In this document: positions 15,199 through 23,655 of the stretch, one piece after another | Numbering within the stretch: position 1 is the first letter of the stretch | Layout: each line of letters begins with the position of its first letter | Origin: Kosakonia oryziphila | Lineage (GTDB): Bacteria > Pseudomonadota > Gammaproteobacteria > Enterobacterales > Enterobacteriaceae | Reading direction: 5' to 3' | Length of the DNA: 36,044 nucleotides | Assembly: GCF_900094795.1 (NCBI RefSeq) | Contig: NZ_FMBC01000048.1 | Span: forward strand, 1-36,044 | The notes under the pieces: model-generated | Database searches by the model: none | Seen by the model: the letters and a program-made list of their open reading frames with translations, nothing else | What the model was told of the DNA's origin: nothing | Position numbers and translations under genes: made by a program

Positions 15199-16251
15199 TC
15201 AGGCGCTTTCGGAAAGGAGTGCATAGGGGTTGAAGCGGATCACCTCCTCACCCAGCCAGTCGTTGACGTGTTTCATGGCTTCCATCACGGGTGTCAGCTC
15301 ATTGATGGCAAATACCCTGGCAGCTTTTTCAACATCACCAAACGAGCCATTACCCTCCGGGATGGCGCCCATCAGTTGTGGCGGTACGCGATGCGCGGCC
15401 AGAATGTCATCGCGTGTTGCTGACTTCACGCCGATAAACTCATCCTTTGCCGATATCTGGCTGAACGGCAGGATCTGAACCGAGTCTTTACCGCCGCCAG
15501 GCGCATGCAGCAGGATGTTTTTGAATGCCCCACCCCGCCGCGTATCCGTCAGCGTTTTCTTGAGCTTGTCGAGGCTTTCCTGATCGGCAATGGCGCTGTT
15601 CACGTAAACAATGCAACCTGCATGGCTGCCGTTGTCATAGTAAAGCTTGCGGAACTTGTCAGCAGAATGCGACAGGTTAGCCGACAGCAGCCCTGCAAAA
15701 TACTCCGGCATACCGTAGATATCCTGGTGAATATCCGGGTTGATGACGTGGCACACTGAGCCAGTCCTGAACTGGTGATCATCCAGGCCCGCCTGAATAA
15801 ACCAGTAGGTATCGAGATCGGAACCCCTCCGTGTGTACTTGCCGAGTGAATGGCGCAGCCCCAGCGGGCCGCCAAGCATATTTGATCGCAGTTCAAGATA
15901 GGCGTTACCGAACACAAACCAGTCAAGCGCAAAGGCAGAGAAAACCTGACGGGACAGCAACCGGTGCGGGATAAAACACCCGGCCAGCACGTTGCGTTTG
16001 AACATCAGCGCAGACTGGTGCCAGCTCGCATAACCAAACTGCCGCGCCAGTCCGTACCAGCTGATCGGCGTTTCGTAATAGCGGCCATTGTTGGCGCAAT
16101 ACATGCTGTCCAGCAGGTCATAAGATGACGTGACCGGCCATGGCCCGTCAAAGGTGAAAGAACTCAGTCCCGGCTGGGTTTTCAGTGCAGAAACCAGGTC
16201 TGTCTGTTCCCCGGAATGCTGCCGCGTGCGGGGATATTTTTTTCTGCTCAA
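15199..16251 (-). CDS. Q: Portal protein gpQ
   Basis: 350 aa (P2 Q about 344). Phage_portal features include FTFDGPWPVTSSYDLLD, the conserved ALDWFVFGNAYLELR and the C-terminal KSATRDDILAAHRVPPQLMG. A dodecamer forms the DNA channel at the capsid vertex and docks the terminase. It starts at a TTG (16251) just after the P stop codon, with GGAG upstream inside the P coding end, so translation is probably coupled to P. It is transcribed leftward toward cos from the P/O divergent late promoter. Confidence 0.95.
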   Translation of the reverse strand: MSRKKYPRTRQHSGEQTDLVSALKTQPGLSSFTFDGPWPVTSSYDLLDSMYCANNGRYYETPISWYGLARQFGYASWHQSALMFKRNVLAGCFIPHRLLSRQVFSAFALDWFVFGNAYLELRSNMLGGPLGLRHSLGKYTRRGSDLDTYWFIQAGLDDHQFRTGSVCHVINPDIHQDIYGMPEYFAGLLSANLSHSADKFRKLYYDNGSHAGCIVYVNSAIADQESLDKLKKTLTDTRRGGAFKNILLHAPGGGKDSVQILPFSQISAKDEFIGVKSATRDDILAAHRVPPQLMGAIPEGNGSFGDVEKAARVFAINELTPVMEAMKHVNDWLGEEVIRFNPYALLSESA

Positions 16252-16253
16252 AG

Positions 16254-17975
16254 TCAGTACTCCATAACGGTCATGGTATTGCCGCCGTCAGCGCCCAGCG
16301 GTTCATTGATAGTGGCAAGCATGGTCGCCCAGGCTAAGTCACCGTGACTGACGCCACGGGCGCGGTCAGTGTCATACGTGATCACGCCGCCCGGTGTGAC
16401 CACTTTTCGCACCGCACTGAACGCGGTGATCAGGTCATACTCTCCCCGGTCATACTCCCAGCGACCAGCGCGGATCATTTGCAGCATTTTCAGTACCAGC
16501 ATGCGCTTGCTGGCGGGTGAAAACTGGTAGCACACTGCCGCCGGAAATTTCTTCTTCACAAGCTGGTACACCGCCTCGCCGATGCCGCTGCCATCAATGC
16601 CAATGTGCTGGATGTTGTAGCGGGTCAGCATGTTGATGATCAGTTGCGCCTGCGCTTCGAATTCCATGCCGCGAATGCGCTGGGTTTCGATGGTACGAAA
16701 CTTGGCGCCGGGAACCAGCGGCGCCGCATTAACCGATATTGCCCCGCTGTCACCTTTGCCGCTGGCACCGTTGGGGTCATAGCCAATCCACACCGCGCGA
16801 TCTGCCATCGGGCGCATGGCGTACGGTTTCCAGTCGGGCCAGTCGTCAAACCCGTCAACACCACAACTCAGCAACTGGTTGTAATCGAAAGCGGTTTCGC
16901 CGTTTTTGATGAACACGCATCCATACAGGTTGTCGTATTCCTCCGGGCTGTTCTCCTGCTGAATCTCCTCAATGTCAGTGAGATCCCACCCGTGATCGAT
17001 GGCATCCTGAAGGGTGACAATCTGGCGCCAGATGTTGTCCGGACACATCAGGCCGCTGTTGAGTGTTTTCCAGCTGGTGTCAAACTCAATCCGTTTGCCA
17101 TGGCTGCGGCCTTTGTTAAACGCTTCACCACTCCAGAACGGATAGGCCTCGTGGCTTTCTGCTGACGGTGTGGAAAAATAAGTGCGAGTCAGCCCTTTCA
17201 AGGTTGCCATTGCCCCGGCCACTTTCTTCAGGTTGGTAAACTGCCCCACCCAGAAAAACTCATCAAAATAGAGATTGCCAGTGTATGACTGCGCTGTTGC
17301 GGCTGAGGTGCCAAGAAAATGCAGCTCTGCGCCATTCGCCAGCTGGATCATGTCGCCGCCCTTCAGTTCAACGTCCACTTCCTCAGCGGCAGAACGAATA
17401 AAGCTGCGGAACTGATACGCCTGACGGCGACTGGCGGAAAGGAAAATCTGGTTGCGCTGATGTTTGTATTTCACATCGTCAGACAACGCACGCAACAACG
17501 CCTCGCGCGCAAAATACCAGGTAGCCCCCACCTGGCGGGATTTCAGTATGGCGCGGTTGCGGTGGTGGTGATTGTCGAACCAGCCGCGCTGGTGCCAGTG
17601 CAGTGAGCCAAGAATGTTTTCCCGCAGTGCCGCAATCTGCGATTCCGAGAAGGTATTTTGTTTCTTGCGCAGCTTCTTTTTCGGCTGCGTGGCCGGGGTG
17701 CCGTTATCCAGCTTTTTAAGCTGTCGGGTCAGCAGGTCGATTTCCTTGAAGTCACCGCCGGTCTTTTTATCCTTGCTGGTCAGCTGAATCAGACGCGCAT
17801 CAATGGATGTGGTGACACGCTGGATCGGCGGCGTATCGTCCCACTCGTCGCGCTTTTTCCAGGCATAAACTGTGTTCTGATTGATCCCCATCAGGCGTGA
17901 GATTTCTGCTGGCGGGTATCCCTGCCAGTAGAGTTGTCTTGCCCGCTGCCTGATAAACGCTTCCCCGACCGACAT
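16254..17975 (-). CDS. P: Terminase large subunit gpP
   Basis: 573 aa from the ATG at 17975 (P2 P about 590), chosen because GAGGAG lies 6 nt upstream; the longer open frame up to 18284 would cross the late promoter and gene O. N-terminal HTH (PPAEISRLMGINQNTVYAWK, about 21-40), variant Walker A KSRQVGAT (145-152), Walker B LYFDE (235-239), and a C-terminal RNase H-like nuclease with IGYDPNG and an acidic IGIDGSG segment. It packages DNA and cuts cos together with gpM. Confidence 0.95.
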   Translation of the reverse strand: MSVGEAFIRQRARQLYWQGYPPAEISRLMGINQNTVYAWKKRDEWDDTPPIQRVTTSIDARLIQLTSKDKKTGGDFKEIDLLTRQLKKLDNGTPATQPKKKLRKKQNTFSESQIAALRENILGSLHWHQRGWFDNHHHRNRAILKSRQVGATWYFAREALLRALSDDVKYKHQRNQIFLSASRRQAYQFRSFIRSAAEEVDVELKGGDMIQLANGAELHFLGTSAATAQSYTGNLYFDEFFWVGQFTNLKKVAGAMATLKGLTRTYFSTPSAESHEAYPFWSGEAFNKGRSHGKRIEFDTSWKTLNSGLMCPDNIWRQIVTLQDAIDHGWDLTDIEEIQQENSPEEYDNLYGCVFIKNGETAFDYNQLLSCGVDGFDDWPDWKPYAMRPMADRAVWIGYDPNGASGKGDSGAISVNAAPLVPGAKFRTIETQRIRGMEFEAQAQLIINMLTRYNIQHIGIDGSGIGEAVYQLVKKKFPAAVCYQFSPASKRMLVLKMLQMIRAGRWEYDRGEYDLITAFSAVRKVVTPGGVITYDTDRARGVSHGDLAWATMLATINEPLGADGGNTMTVMEY

Positions 17976-18040
17976 TCGCTTCTCCTCGCTGTATGCCGGG
18001 GAGATTAACCCGCGCGCGCGGATGCTTTCCCGCACCTCTG

Positions 18041-18065
18041 GTTGTTGTGTTTCCCCTACAACAAC
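18041..18065. promoter_or_regulatory. Ogr/Delta-type activator site for divergent late promoters P and O
   Basis: GTTGTTGT (18041-18048) and ACAACAAC (18058-18065) form a perfect 8-bp dyad. It contains two overlapping TGT-N12-ACA registers: 18043-18060 and 18046-18063. P2 late activators bind such sites about 55 bp upstream of the start. Centred at about 18053, this predicts starts near 17998 for P (ATG at 17975) and near 18108 for O (ATG at 18135), both well placed. Confidence 0.75.
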
Positions 18066-18134
18066 AACGCGTTGAGGCGGCAATGCCGCCCCTGCCATCA
18101 TTTCGCTGAACTCACTCACAACGAGCAAACGAAC

Positions 18135-18968
18135 ATGGCTGGCACAACGAAAACCCGCAAAAAATTCCGTGTTGCTGTCTCCGGGGCCACCGTCGATGGC
18201 CGCGAAATTAAGCCGGAACATCTCCACGACGCAGCAGCGAATTACAACCCGGAAGTGTACGGGGCGCGCGTCAACATTGAGCATTACCTCTCGCCTTATC
18301 CGGGCAGTGATTTCGGGGCGATGGGCGATGTGACCGCATTAAGCGCCGAGGATATTACCACCGGGCCGCTGGCGGGTCGCACCGCGCTCTATGCGGAGAT
18401 TGAAGCTTCCGACCGTATGAAGCAAATGACCGACAAAGGGCAAAAGGTTTACTCCAGCATTGAACTGCACCCGCAGTTTGCGCTCAACGGCAAAGCCTAT
18501 GTGATGGGCCTCGCGATGACAGACACGCCCGCCAGCCTTGGCACTGAACGCCTGAAATTTGCTGCTCAGCAACGTGCGCAGGTGATGGCATTCAACAATC
18601 AGCAGGCAGAACCGCCGATGATCACCGAAGCCATTGAGGCGGAAGTGATCGAGCTTTCCGGCCAGCGCAGCGATGAAAGCAAACAGTGGTTTTCCCGCGT
18701 CATGGGCATCCTTGGCAAGGGGCAGAAGACCGACGATGAGCGATTCAGCCAGGTGCATCAGGCTGTTGAGGCCGTGGCGCAGTCACAGGTTGAACTCAGC
18801 GATCAGTTCAGCAGCGTTGAGCAGGGCCGAGCGCAGGACAAAGCCGCCATTCAGCAGCTGACAACCGATCTGGCTGCACTGCGCCAGAAACTTGAAACCA
18901 CGGACGGCAACTTCAGCCGCCGCCCGCCTGCCAGCGGTGGTGATAACGCGCAGCTGGCTGACTACTGA
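18135..18968 (+). CDS. O: Capsid scaffold and maturation protease gpO
   Basis: 277 aa from the ATG at 18135 (P2 O about 284); the open frame upstream overlaps the late promoter. The N-terminal serine protease has the P2-type triad positions: D21 (ATVDGRE), H50 (NIEHYLSP) and S107 or S108 (VYSSIELHP). The C-terminal third is a helical scaffold (about 185-260, rich in Q, E and A). It directs capsid assembly and cleaves N and O. It is the first rightward late gene, followed by N after 23 nt. Confidence 0.95.
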   Translation: MAGTTKTRKKFRVAVSGATVDGREIKPEHLHDAAANYNPEVYGARVNIEHYLSPYPGSDFGAMGDVTALSAEDITTGPLAGRTALYAEIEASDRMKQMTDKGQKVYSSIELHPQFALNGKAYVMGLAMTDTPASLGTERLKFAAQQRAQVMAFNNQQAEPPMITEAIEAEVIELSGQRSDESKQWFSRVMGILGKGQKTDDERFSQVHQAVEAVAQSQVELSDQFSSVEQGRAQDKAAIQQLTTDLAALRQKLETTDGNFSRRPPASGGDNAQLADY

Positions 18969-18991
18969 TATCAGCAACGAGAGAGAAAGAG

Positions 18992-20041
18992 ATGAGAAAT
19001 AATACCCGTCAACTGTTCGATCAGTATGTGGCACGGCAGGCGCAGCTTAACGGCGTGACAGCCGCCGCTGTCGCGGCACAGTTCAGCGTTGATCCGACTG
19101 CGCAACAGCGCCTTGAGGCCGCCGCGCAGGAAAGCGACGCCTTTCTGAAACAAATTAACGTTTTCGGCGTTGATGAGCAGATCGGCCAGAAAATCCTGAT
19201 CGGCAGCAAAGGGCCGCTGGCCGGAGTGAACAACAGCACCACCACGCGCCGCAATCCGGCATCCAATGACAACATGGATCCTTACGGCTACCTCTGCCGC
19301 AAGACCAACTACGACTACGGTATCTCGTACGCGCAGCTTGATGCCTGGGCGCATCAGCCAAACTTTCAGCCGCTGATCAGCAGCGCAATGGCCCGTCAGA
19401 TGTCGCTTGACCGCATCATGATCGGTTTCAACGGGACAAGCTATTCCGATCCTTCTGATCGCGCAGCGAATCCGCTGTTACAGGATTGCGGCATTGGCTG
19501 GTTGCAGAAAATCCGCAATGAAGCCCCGCATCGTCGTATCACAGGCGTGACAGTCACTTCCCGCGACCAGGACAACAAAATTGTCGCCGCCGGGACATAC
19601 GGCAACCTGACGGCAGCGGTATACGACGCCAAAAACAGCCTTATGGATGAGTGGCACAAGCGCAACCCTGACAACGTGGTGATCCTGGCTGGCGACCTGC
19701 TGACGACCAGTAATTTCCCGACCATCAATGCCATGAGCCAGACCAATCCCAATACGGAAATGCTGGCGGGGCAGCTCATTGTGTCGCAGGAGCGCGTGGG
19801 GAATATGCCGACCTTCATCGCGCCCTACTTCCCCGGCAACGGCATCCTCATCACGCCGTTCAAAAACCTGTCGCTCTACTTCCAGCGCGGCTCCCTGCGC
19901 CGGACTATCAAGGAAGAGCCGGAGTACAACCGCGTCGCAACTTACCAGTCATCCAATGACGATTTCATTGTTGAAGATTATGGCGCAGTGGCGTTTATCG
20001 ACGGGATCACCTTCGCCGAAGCGGCTGAGGGCGGCGCGTAA
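18992..20041 (+). CDS. N: Major capsid protein gpN
   Basis: 349 aa (P2 N about 357). Starts MRNNTRQLFDQYVARQAQ with an N-terminal helical arm that is cleaved during maturation in P2. The HK97-like body includes FGVDEQIGQKILIGSKGPLA and the conserved end YNRVATYQSSNDDFIVEDYG. An AGAGA-type ribosome-binding site is upstream. Forms the icosahedral shell. Confidence 0.95.
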   Translation: MRNNTRQLFDQYVARQAQLNGVTAAAVAAQFSVDPTAQQRLEAAAQESDAFLKQINVFGVDEQIGQKILIGSKGPLAGVNNSTTTRRNPASNDNMDPYGYLCRKTNYDYGISYAQLDAWAHQPNFQPLISSAMARQMSLDRIMIGFNGTSYSDPSDRAANPLLQDCGIGWLQKIRNEAPHRRITGVTVTSRDQDNKIVAAGTYGNLTAAVYDAKNSLMDEWHKRNPDNVVILAGDLLTTSNFPTINAMSQTNPNTEMLAGQLIVSQERVGNMPTFIAPYFPGNGILITPFKNLSLYFQRGSLRRTIKEEPEYNRVATYQSSNDDFIVEDYGAVAFIDGITFAEAAEGGA

Positions 20042-20089
20042 CACCGGGCGGGCTGCGCTTTGCGGCCCGCTTCACTCGGGGACAGAACC

Positions 20090-20998
20090 ATGCTGACACC
20101 GGCACAAAAACATTTTCAGAAGGTCATGGCTGAACGCCATGGCAAAACCGACGAGCAGACCGACACGGCGCGCACGGCACACGAACAAATCCTGCACCGG
20201 CTACGCATGGATCAGAGTGCATTGCGCAAAGTGCAGTCCGACCAGGCAAAAGCCGCCATGAAGCGCCAGTTACTTCCCAATTATGAGGGCTGGATCGAGG
20301 GAACACTGACAGGCGGCAGCGGACGGCAGGATGAAGTGATCACCACGCTGATGGTATGGGCGGTGGACGCGGGCGATTACGCGCTGGCCGTGCGTATCGG
20401 GCGCTATGTCGTCTCCCACAACCTGCTGATGCCAGACCGCTTTAACCGCACGCCCGCCACCGTACTGGTTGACGAAATTTGCGATCCCATCCTGGTACAG
20501 GTCAAGGCCGATGACAGCACCGATATTACGCCCTATCTGGCAGTGCTCGATGACGTCGAAGAAATCACCGCAAACAGCGATATGCCGGATGTGGTTCGCG
20601 CCAAGCTCTGCAAAGCCAGGGCGTTTGCACTGCGAAGCGGCACAGCCGAAGAGCAGGAAACCGCCCTTTCCCTGCTGCGTAAGGCGCTGACGCTTGATGC
20701 CGGGGCCGGGGTGAAAAAAGAGATCGAACGCCTGGCGCGTGTGGTTAAAAAAGCCAGCGCAACAACCGGTTCCGCCGACGGTGCGACAAATGATTCAGGT
20801 AGCACAACGGGCGACGCTGGCTCAGGTGGCGCGGAGCCAGCTTCCGCAGCAGCGGACGGCATCGCAGAACAACCTGCTACTGTCGCCGAAAAAACGACAA
20901 CCCGAACCCGGCGCAACACAAGTGCAAAAGCGCGTACCGGGACGAAGTCAGGCGGACAAACCCGAAAACGAAAAGCGCCGACAGAGAAGACGAAATAA
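20090..20998 (+). CDS. M: Terminase small subunit gpM
   Basis: 302 aa from the ATG at 20090 (MLTPAQKHFQ), chosen by alignment with P2 M; an in-frame start at 20060 lacks support. The folded part (about 1-225) matches P2 M: MKRQLLPNYEGWIEG, then NSDMPDVVRAKLCK, then DAGAGVKKEIERL. P2 M is about 247 aa; here the tail is longer, with an alanine/glycine/acidic stretch (about 225-265) before the usual basic end (RRNTSAKARTGTKSG). Recognises cos with gpP. Confidence 0.9.
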   Translation: MLTPAQKHFQKVMAERHGKTDEQTDTARTAHEQILHRLRMDQSALRKVQSDQAKAAMKRQLLPNYEGWIEGTLTGGSGRQDEVITTLMVWAVDAGDYALAVRIGRYVVSHNLLMPDRFNRTPATVLVDEICDPILVQVKADDSTDITPYLAVLDDVEEITANSDMPDVVRAKLCKARAFALRSGTAEEQETALSLLRKALTLDAGAGVKKEIERLARVVKKASATTGSADGATNDSGSTTGDAGSGGAEPASAAADGIAEQPATVAEKTTTRTRRNTSAKARTGTKSGGQTRKRKAPTEKTK

Positions 20999-21100
20999 CC
21001 GACTTGCGCCCCGTGCGCTGGCGGCGCGGGCGGAAATCTATAGCGCCTGGCGTTTACTTTTTTCCGTCCGCTCACCGCCACCTTTTCAGGAGACTACACG

Positions 21101-21598
21101 ATGAGCTTTGTAGCGGGTCGCGCCGTCACACCTTCTGCGGAAGATGTGCCGGACGTCAATGATGGTGGCGAAAAAGTCACTGCCGGTTCGTTCTGGCCGG
21201 AAATCGCCCTGAGCGATGTACGCCTTGAAATGCGTATCAATGGTGCCGTGACCACCACCCGTCTCAAACATGTGGTGACGGAAGCGGTGATCCACGTATC
21301 AGAGCAGCTGGCGTCATGGCAGGGAGAACAGATTGCTGCGGGTTATGCCTCGCTGGGCGCTGTCCCGGCCATGCAGGTTGACGGGCAGAGCGTGAAGATC
21401 CACCGCTACCGCCGCGCGGTATTCAGTTGCGCCCGTGCCCTTCTGCTTGAGACTTTTCGCGATGTTGATACCACCGGCGATGCCGGTGAAAAACGCGCCG
21501 TTGCCCTCTCCACTCAGGCGCAGGATCTCTGGCGCGATGTGCGCTGGGCTATTGCGGATATTCGCGGCGCAACGCGCAATTTCACGGAGGCTTTCTGA
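21101..21598 (+). CDS. L: Head completion protein gpL
   Basis: 165 aa (P2 L about 169). Conserved features include EQIAAGYASLGAVPA and the C-terminal QDLWRDVRWAIADIRG. It finishes filled heads before tail joining. The ribosome-binding site CAGGAG lies upstream; its stop overlaps the ATG of X (TGATG). The 102-bp M-L gap holds no gene. Confidence 0.92.
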   Translation: MSFVAGRAVTPSAEDVPDVNDGGEKVTAGSFWPEIALSDVRLEMRINGAVTTTRLKHVVTEAVIHVSEQLASWQGEQIAAGYASLGAVPAMQVDGQSVKIHRYRRAVFSCARALLLETFRDVDTTGDAGEKRAVALSTQAQDLWRDVRWAIADIRGATRNFTEAF

Positions 21599-21798
21599 TG
21601 AAGGTCAGGGCATTACAGGGGGATACCGTGGATTTGCTGTGTCAGCGGCATTACGGCCTGACACGCGGCGTGACTGAGGCTGTGGTATCGGCCAATAAGG
21701 GCATTTCCGCCCAGCTTTTTCTGACCGCCGGTCAGGAGGTGGAATTACCCGAAGTCAGCGAACCGGCAGCCACGAAGACCGTACAGCTATGGAGCTAA
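21598..21798 (+). CDS. X: Tail protein gpX (LysM-like)
   Basis: 66 aa (P2 X about 67). The single fold begins MKVRALQGDTVDLLCQRHYG and ends GQEVELPEVSE, a LysM-like pattern typical of the tail protein X family (baseplate or hub associated). It overlaps L by one base, a usual P2 arrangement. Between X and Y (21799-21849) nothing is seen. Confidence 0.9.
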   Translation: MKVRALQGDTVDLLCQRHYGLTRGVTEAVVSANKGISAQLFLTAGQEVELPEVSEPAATKTVQLWS

Positions 21799-21849
21799 TT
21801 AACCGGGTATGGGACGGGTCGGCTTACGCACGTAGCGAGGCAGGAGCGC

Positions 21850-22152
21850 ATGAAAATGAATGATTCCGGGAATATCTTCACGCAGATCTTTGCGTGGCTT
21901 GCCGCGCTGGCGGCAGCGATAGGATTTACCACACAGGATCTGGTGTACATGTTCTTTGGTGCAGCAGGGCTGATTATTTCCCTGGCCTCTTATGTCAGCG
22001 GGAGGCTGGATGCGCGTCGTCGGCGTAAGGAAGATGAAAAGCGTACGCAGATGCTAAGTGGCTACCTCAACGAGGTGAAAGATAAGCCCTCACATGAGCG
22101 CCCGGCGGCAGTGCAGGTGGCGGTCAGGGCACTGGAAAAGGTAGGTGAATAA
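21850..22152 (+). CDS. Y: Holin (gpY position)
   Basis: 100 aa. Two hydrophobic segments, about 10-28 (IFAWLAALAAAIGF) and 33-50 (YMFFGAAGLIISLASY), are followed by a strongly charged tail (RLDARRRRKEDEKR), the layout of a small class II holin. It forms inner-membrane holes that time lysis. The stop overlaps the ATG of the endolysin. A second in-frame ATG two codons in (MN) could give a slightly shorter form. The protein is not an obvious close relative of P2 Y, so the symbol is positional. Confidence 0.75.
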   Translation: MKMNDSGNIFTQIFAWLAALAAAIGFTTQDLVYMFFGAAGLIISLASYVSGRLDARRRRKEDEKRTQMLSGYLNEVKDKPSHERPAAVQVAVRALEKVGE

Positions 22153-22637
22153 TGGCGATATCACCCGCACTGCGAAATAAGCTGGCAGGGATGACCGGCG
22201 CTGGCGCGCTGGCTATTGCCGGGACGATGCTCCCTGAGCTGGAGGGCGTCAGGTACGCACCTTACCACGATGTTGCTGGCGTGCTTACTGTCTGTTACGG
22301 GCACACAGGCAGGGACATTATTCCGGGTAAAAAATACACCGAAACCGAATGCCGTGCACTTCTGCAAAATGACCTTGTGCCTTTCGCGCAGTCTGTTGAT
22401 CGCTCCGTTAAGGTGCCCGCCAGCGAGTACCAGAAAGCAGCGCTAATAACGTTCAGTTACAACGTCGGTGTTACAGCGTTTGAGCGCTCCGCGTTGTTGC
22501 GTCAGCTTAATGCCGGTAATTACAGGGCCGCCTGTGACGGGCTGCGTCAGTGGATTTACGCTGGCGGCAAAAAGTGGAAAGGGCTGATGAATCGTCGCGA
22601 AGTTGAGCGCGAGGTGTGTCTGTGGGGCCAGAAATGA
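22152..22637 (+). CDS. K: Endolysin (lysozyme, glycoside hydrolase 24)
   Basis: 161 aa. The lysozyme catalytic triad E-x8-D-x5-T is present as E31, D40 and T46 (ELEGVRYAPYHDVAGVLT). The N-terminal 10-28 (LAGMTGAGALAIAGTML) is weakly hydrophobic and glycine/alanine-rich, like the signal-anchor-release segment of P21-type endolysins. It cleaves peptidoglycan once released or exported. The start overlaps the holin stop and the end overlaps lysB (ATGA). Confidence 0.92.
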   Translation: MAISPALRNKLAGMTGAGALAIAGTMLPELEGVRYAPYHDVAGVLTVCYGHTGRDIIPGKKYTETECRALLQNDLVPFAQSVDRSVKVPASEYQKAALITFSYNVGVTAFERSALLRQLNAGNYRAACDGLRQWIYAGGKKWKGLMNRREVEREVCLWGQK

Positions 22638-23197
22638 ACCGCATTACGATCATTGCAGGCGCAACAGCGCTGGTAATTATCGCCACGCTCGCAGTGTGGC
22701 TGGTTTCCACCAGAGCAGACCTGAGCGCAGCGGAAAGCGATAAGCGTGTGCTGGCGTCTGATAACGCACTACAGCGCGAGGCGATTGCGACTCAGGTTTT
22801 CAATATCAATCGCTTCAATCAGACCGCAGCAAATGCCGCACATGCCAGTGCACTCACCAGTGCCAGCTCGGATGAAGCCGTAATCGAATACAGGGAGATC
22901 CTCCGCCATGAAAAAACCTGTGATTTTGCTGTGCCTGTCAGTGTTGCTCGCGGGCTGCTCGGGTACGCAAACCGTTTACGTGCCAGCGCCCTCGGTGCCG
23001 CTCCCTCCGGGTCTGACACAGCCGGTGATCGCACCGCTGCCACCGGCACGCTGACCTACTGCCAGGCCGTGTTGTGGATCCAGCCACTGCTGGCGGCTGT
23101 CGAAACGGCAAATAATCAGCTGGCGGGCATTCGCGAGATAGAACAGCAGCGGGCGCAGCAGAGTACGCAAACCGGGCTTACAGGAGCAAGACCATGA
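22634..23197 (+). CDS. lysB: Rz-like i-spanin / LysB
   Basis: 187 aa from the ATG at 22634, which overlaps the endolysin stop. One N-terminal membrane segment (about 3-23, ITIIAGATALVIIATLAVWL) is followed by a periplasmic helical region (DLSAAESDKRVLASDNALQR), as in Rz-type inner-membrane spanins that disrupt the outer membrane with Rz1. It is longer than P2 LysB (about 141 aa); the C-terminal part (TYCQAVLWIQPLLAAVETAN) extends past the embedded Rz1 gene. Its stop overlaps the start of R. Confidence 0.75.
   Translation: MNRITIIAGATALVIIATLAVWLVSTRADLSAAESDKRVLASDNALQREAIATQVFNINRFNQTAANAAHASALTSASSDEAVIEYREILRHEKTCDFAVPVSVARGLLGYANRLRASALGAAPSGSDTAGDRTAATGTLTYCQAVLWIQPLLAAVETANNQLAGIREIEQQRAQQSTQTGLTGARP
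22908..23054 (+). CDS. lysC: Rz1-like o-spanin lipoprotein nested in lysB
   Basis: 48 aa in the +1 frame inside lysB. It has a lipoprotein signal with lipobox LLAGC (cysteine 17) after MKKPVILLCLSV, then a short proline-rich chain (VPAPSVPLPPG, then IAPLPPAR), the hallmark of Rz1 outer-membrane spanins. An AGGGAG ribosome-binding site lies upstream of the ATG. Nested Rz1 genes are normal in phages. P2 LysC is longer (about 96 aa). Confidence 0.85.
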   Translation: MKKPVILLCLSVLLAGCSGTQTVYVPAPSVPLPPGLTQPVIAPLPPAR

Positions 23198-23655
23198 AAA
23201 AAACAGAACTGCTGCGCGAGGCGCTGATTGCCGGTAATGAGTGGTGCAGAGCCAGGCCAGAGCAAATCACGGTCTGGACGGAAAAAGGCGCTATTGAAAT
23301 TCAGGCAACCGGTGAAAGCTCGTTTATGTACCGCTACGAAATCAAAGTGCTGGCGATGGAATATCCCGGCCATGTCGATGATCTCATGCTCCCCCTGCTG
23401 GCCTGGGTCTGGAAGCATCAACCCGATTTGCTTCTGAACCCTGACAGCAACAGAAAAATTGAATTTGAGGCCGACATACTGAGCGATGACGCAGCCGATA
23501 TCCTGTTTACGCTCCCGGTATGGGAACGCGTCATGGTCAGTAATGAGAGTGGTGTTGCCGTGGCGACACATCTGCCGGAAGACCGCCCGCGATTTTGCCA
23601 TGGTGAGTGGGATTCCGTTTTCCTCGATCCGGATGCCGGTGAGGTTATGCCATGA
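23194..23655 (+). CDS. R: Tail completion protein gpR
   Basis: 153 aa (P2 R about 155). Begins MKKTELLREALIAGNEWCR and contains KIEFEADILSDDAADI and LPVWERVMV, typical of the P2 R family, which caps tails before head joining. The ribosome-binding site AGGAG is inside the end of lysB. Overlaps both neighbours by 4 nt. Confidence 0.9.
   Translation: MKKTELLREALIAGNEWCRARPEQITVWTEKGAIEIQATGESSFMYRYEIKVLAMEYPGHVDDLMLPLLAWVWKHQPDLLLNPDSNRKIEFEADILSDDAADILFTLPVWERVMVSNESGVAVATHLPEDRPRFCHGEWDSVFLDPDAGEVMP

Noticed and set aside
16605-17165. 186-residue plus-strand frame opposite the large terminase
   Set aside because: Shadow of the terminase gene; no motif or start signal.
17976-18284. N-terminal extension of the large terminase frame
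   Set aside because: It crosses the Ogr site and overlaps gene O antisense; the ATG at 17975 has a clear GAGGAG ribosome-binding site.
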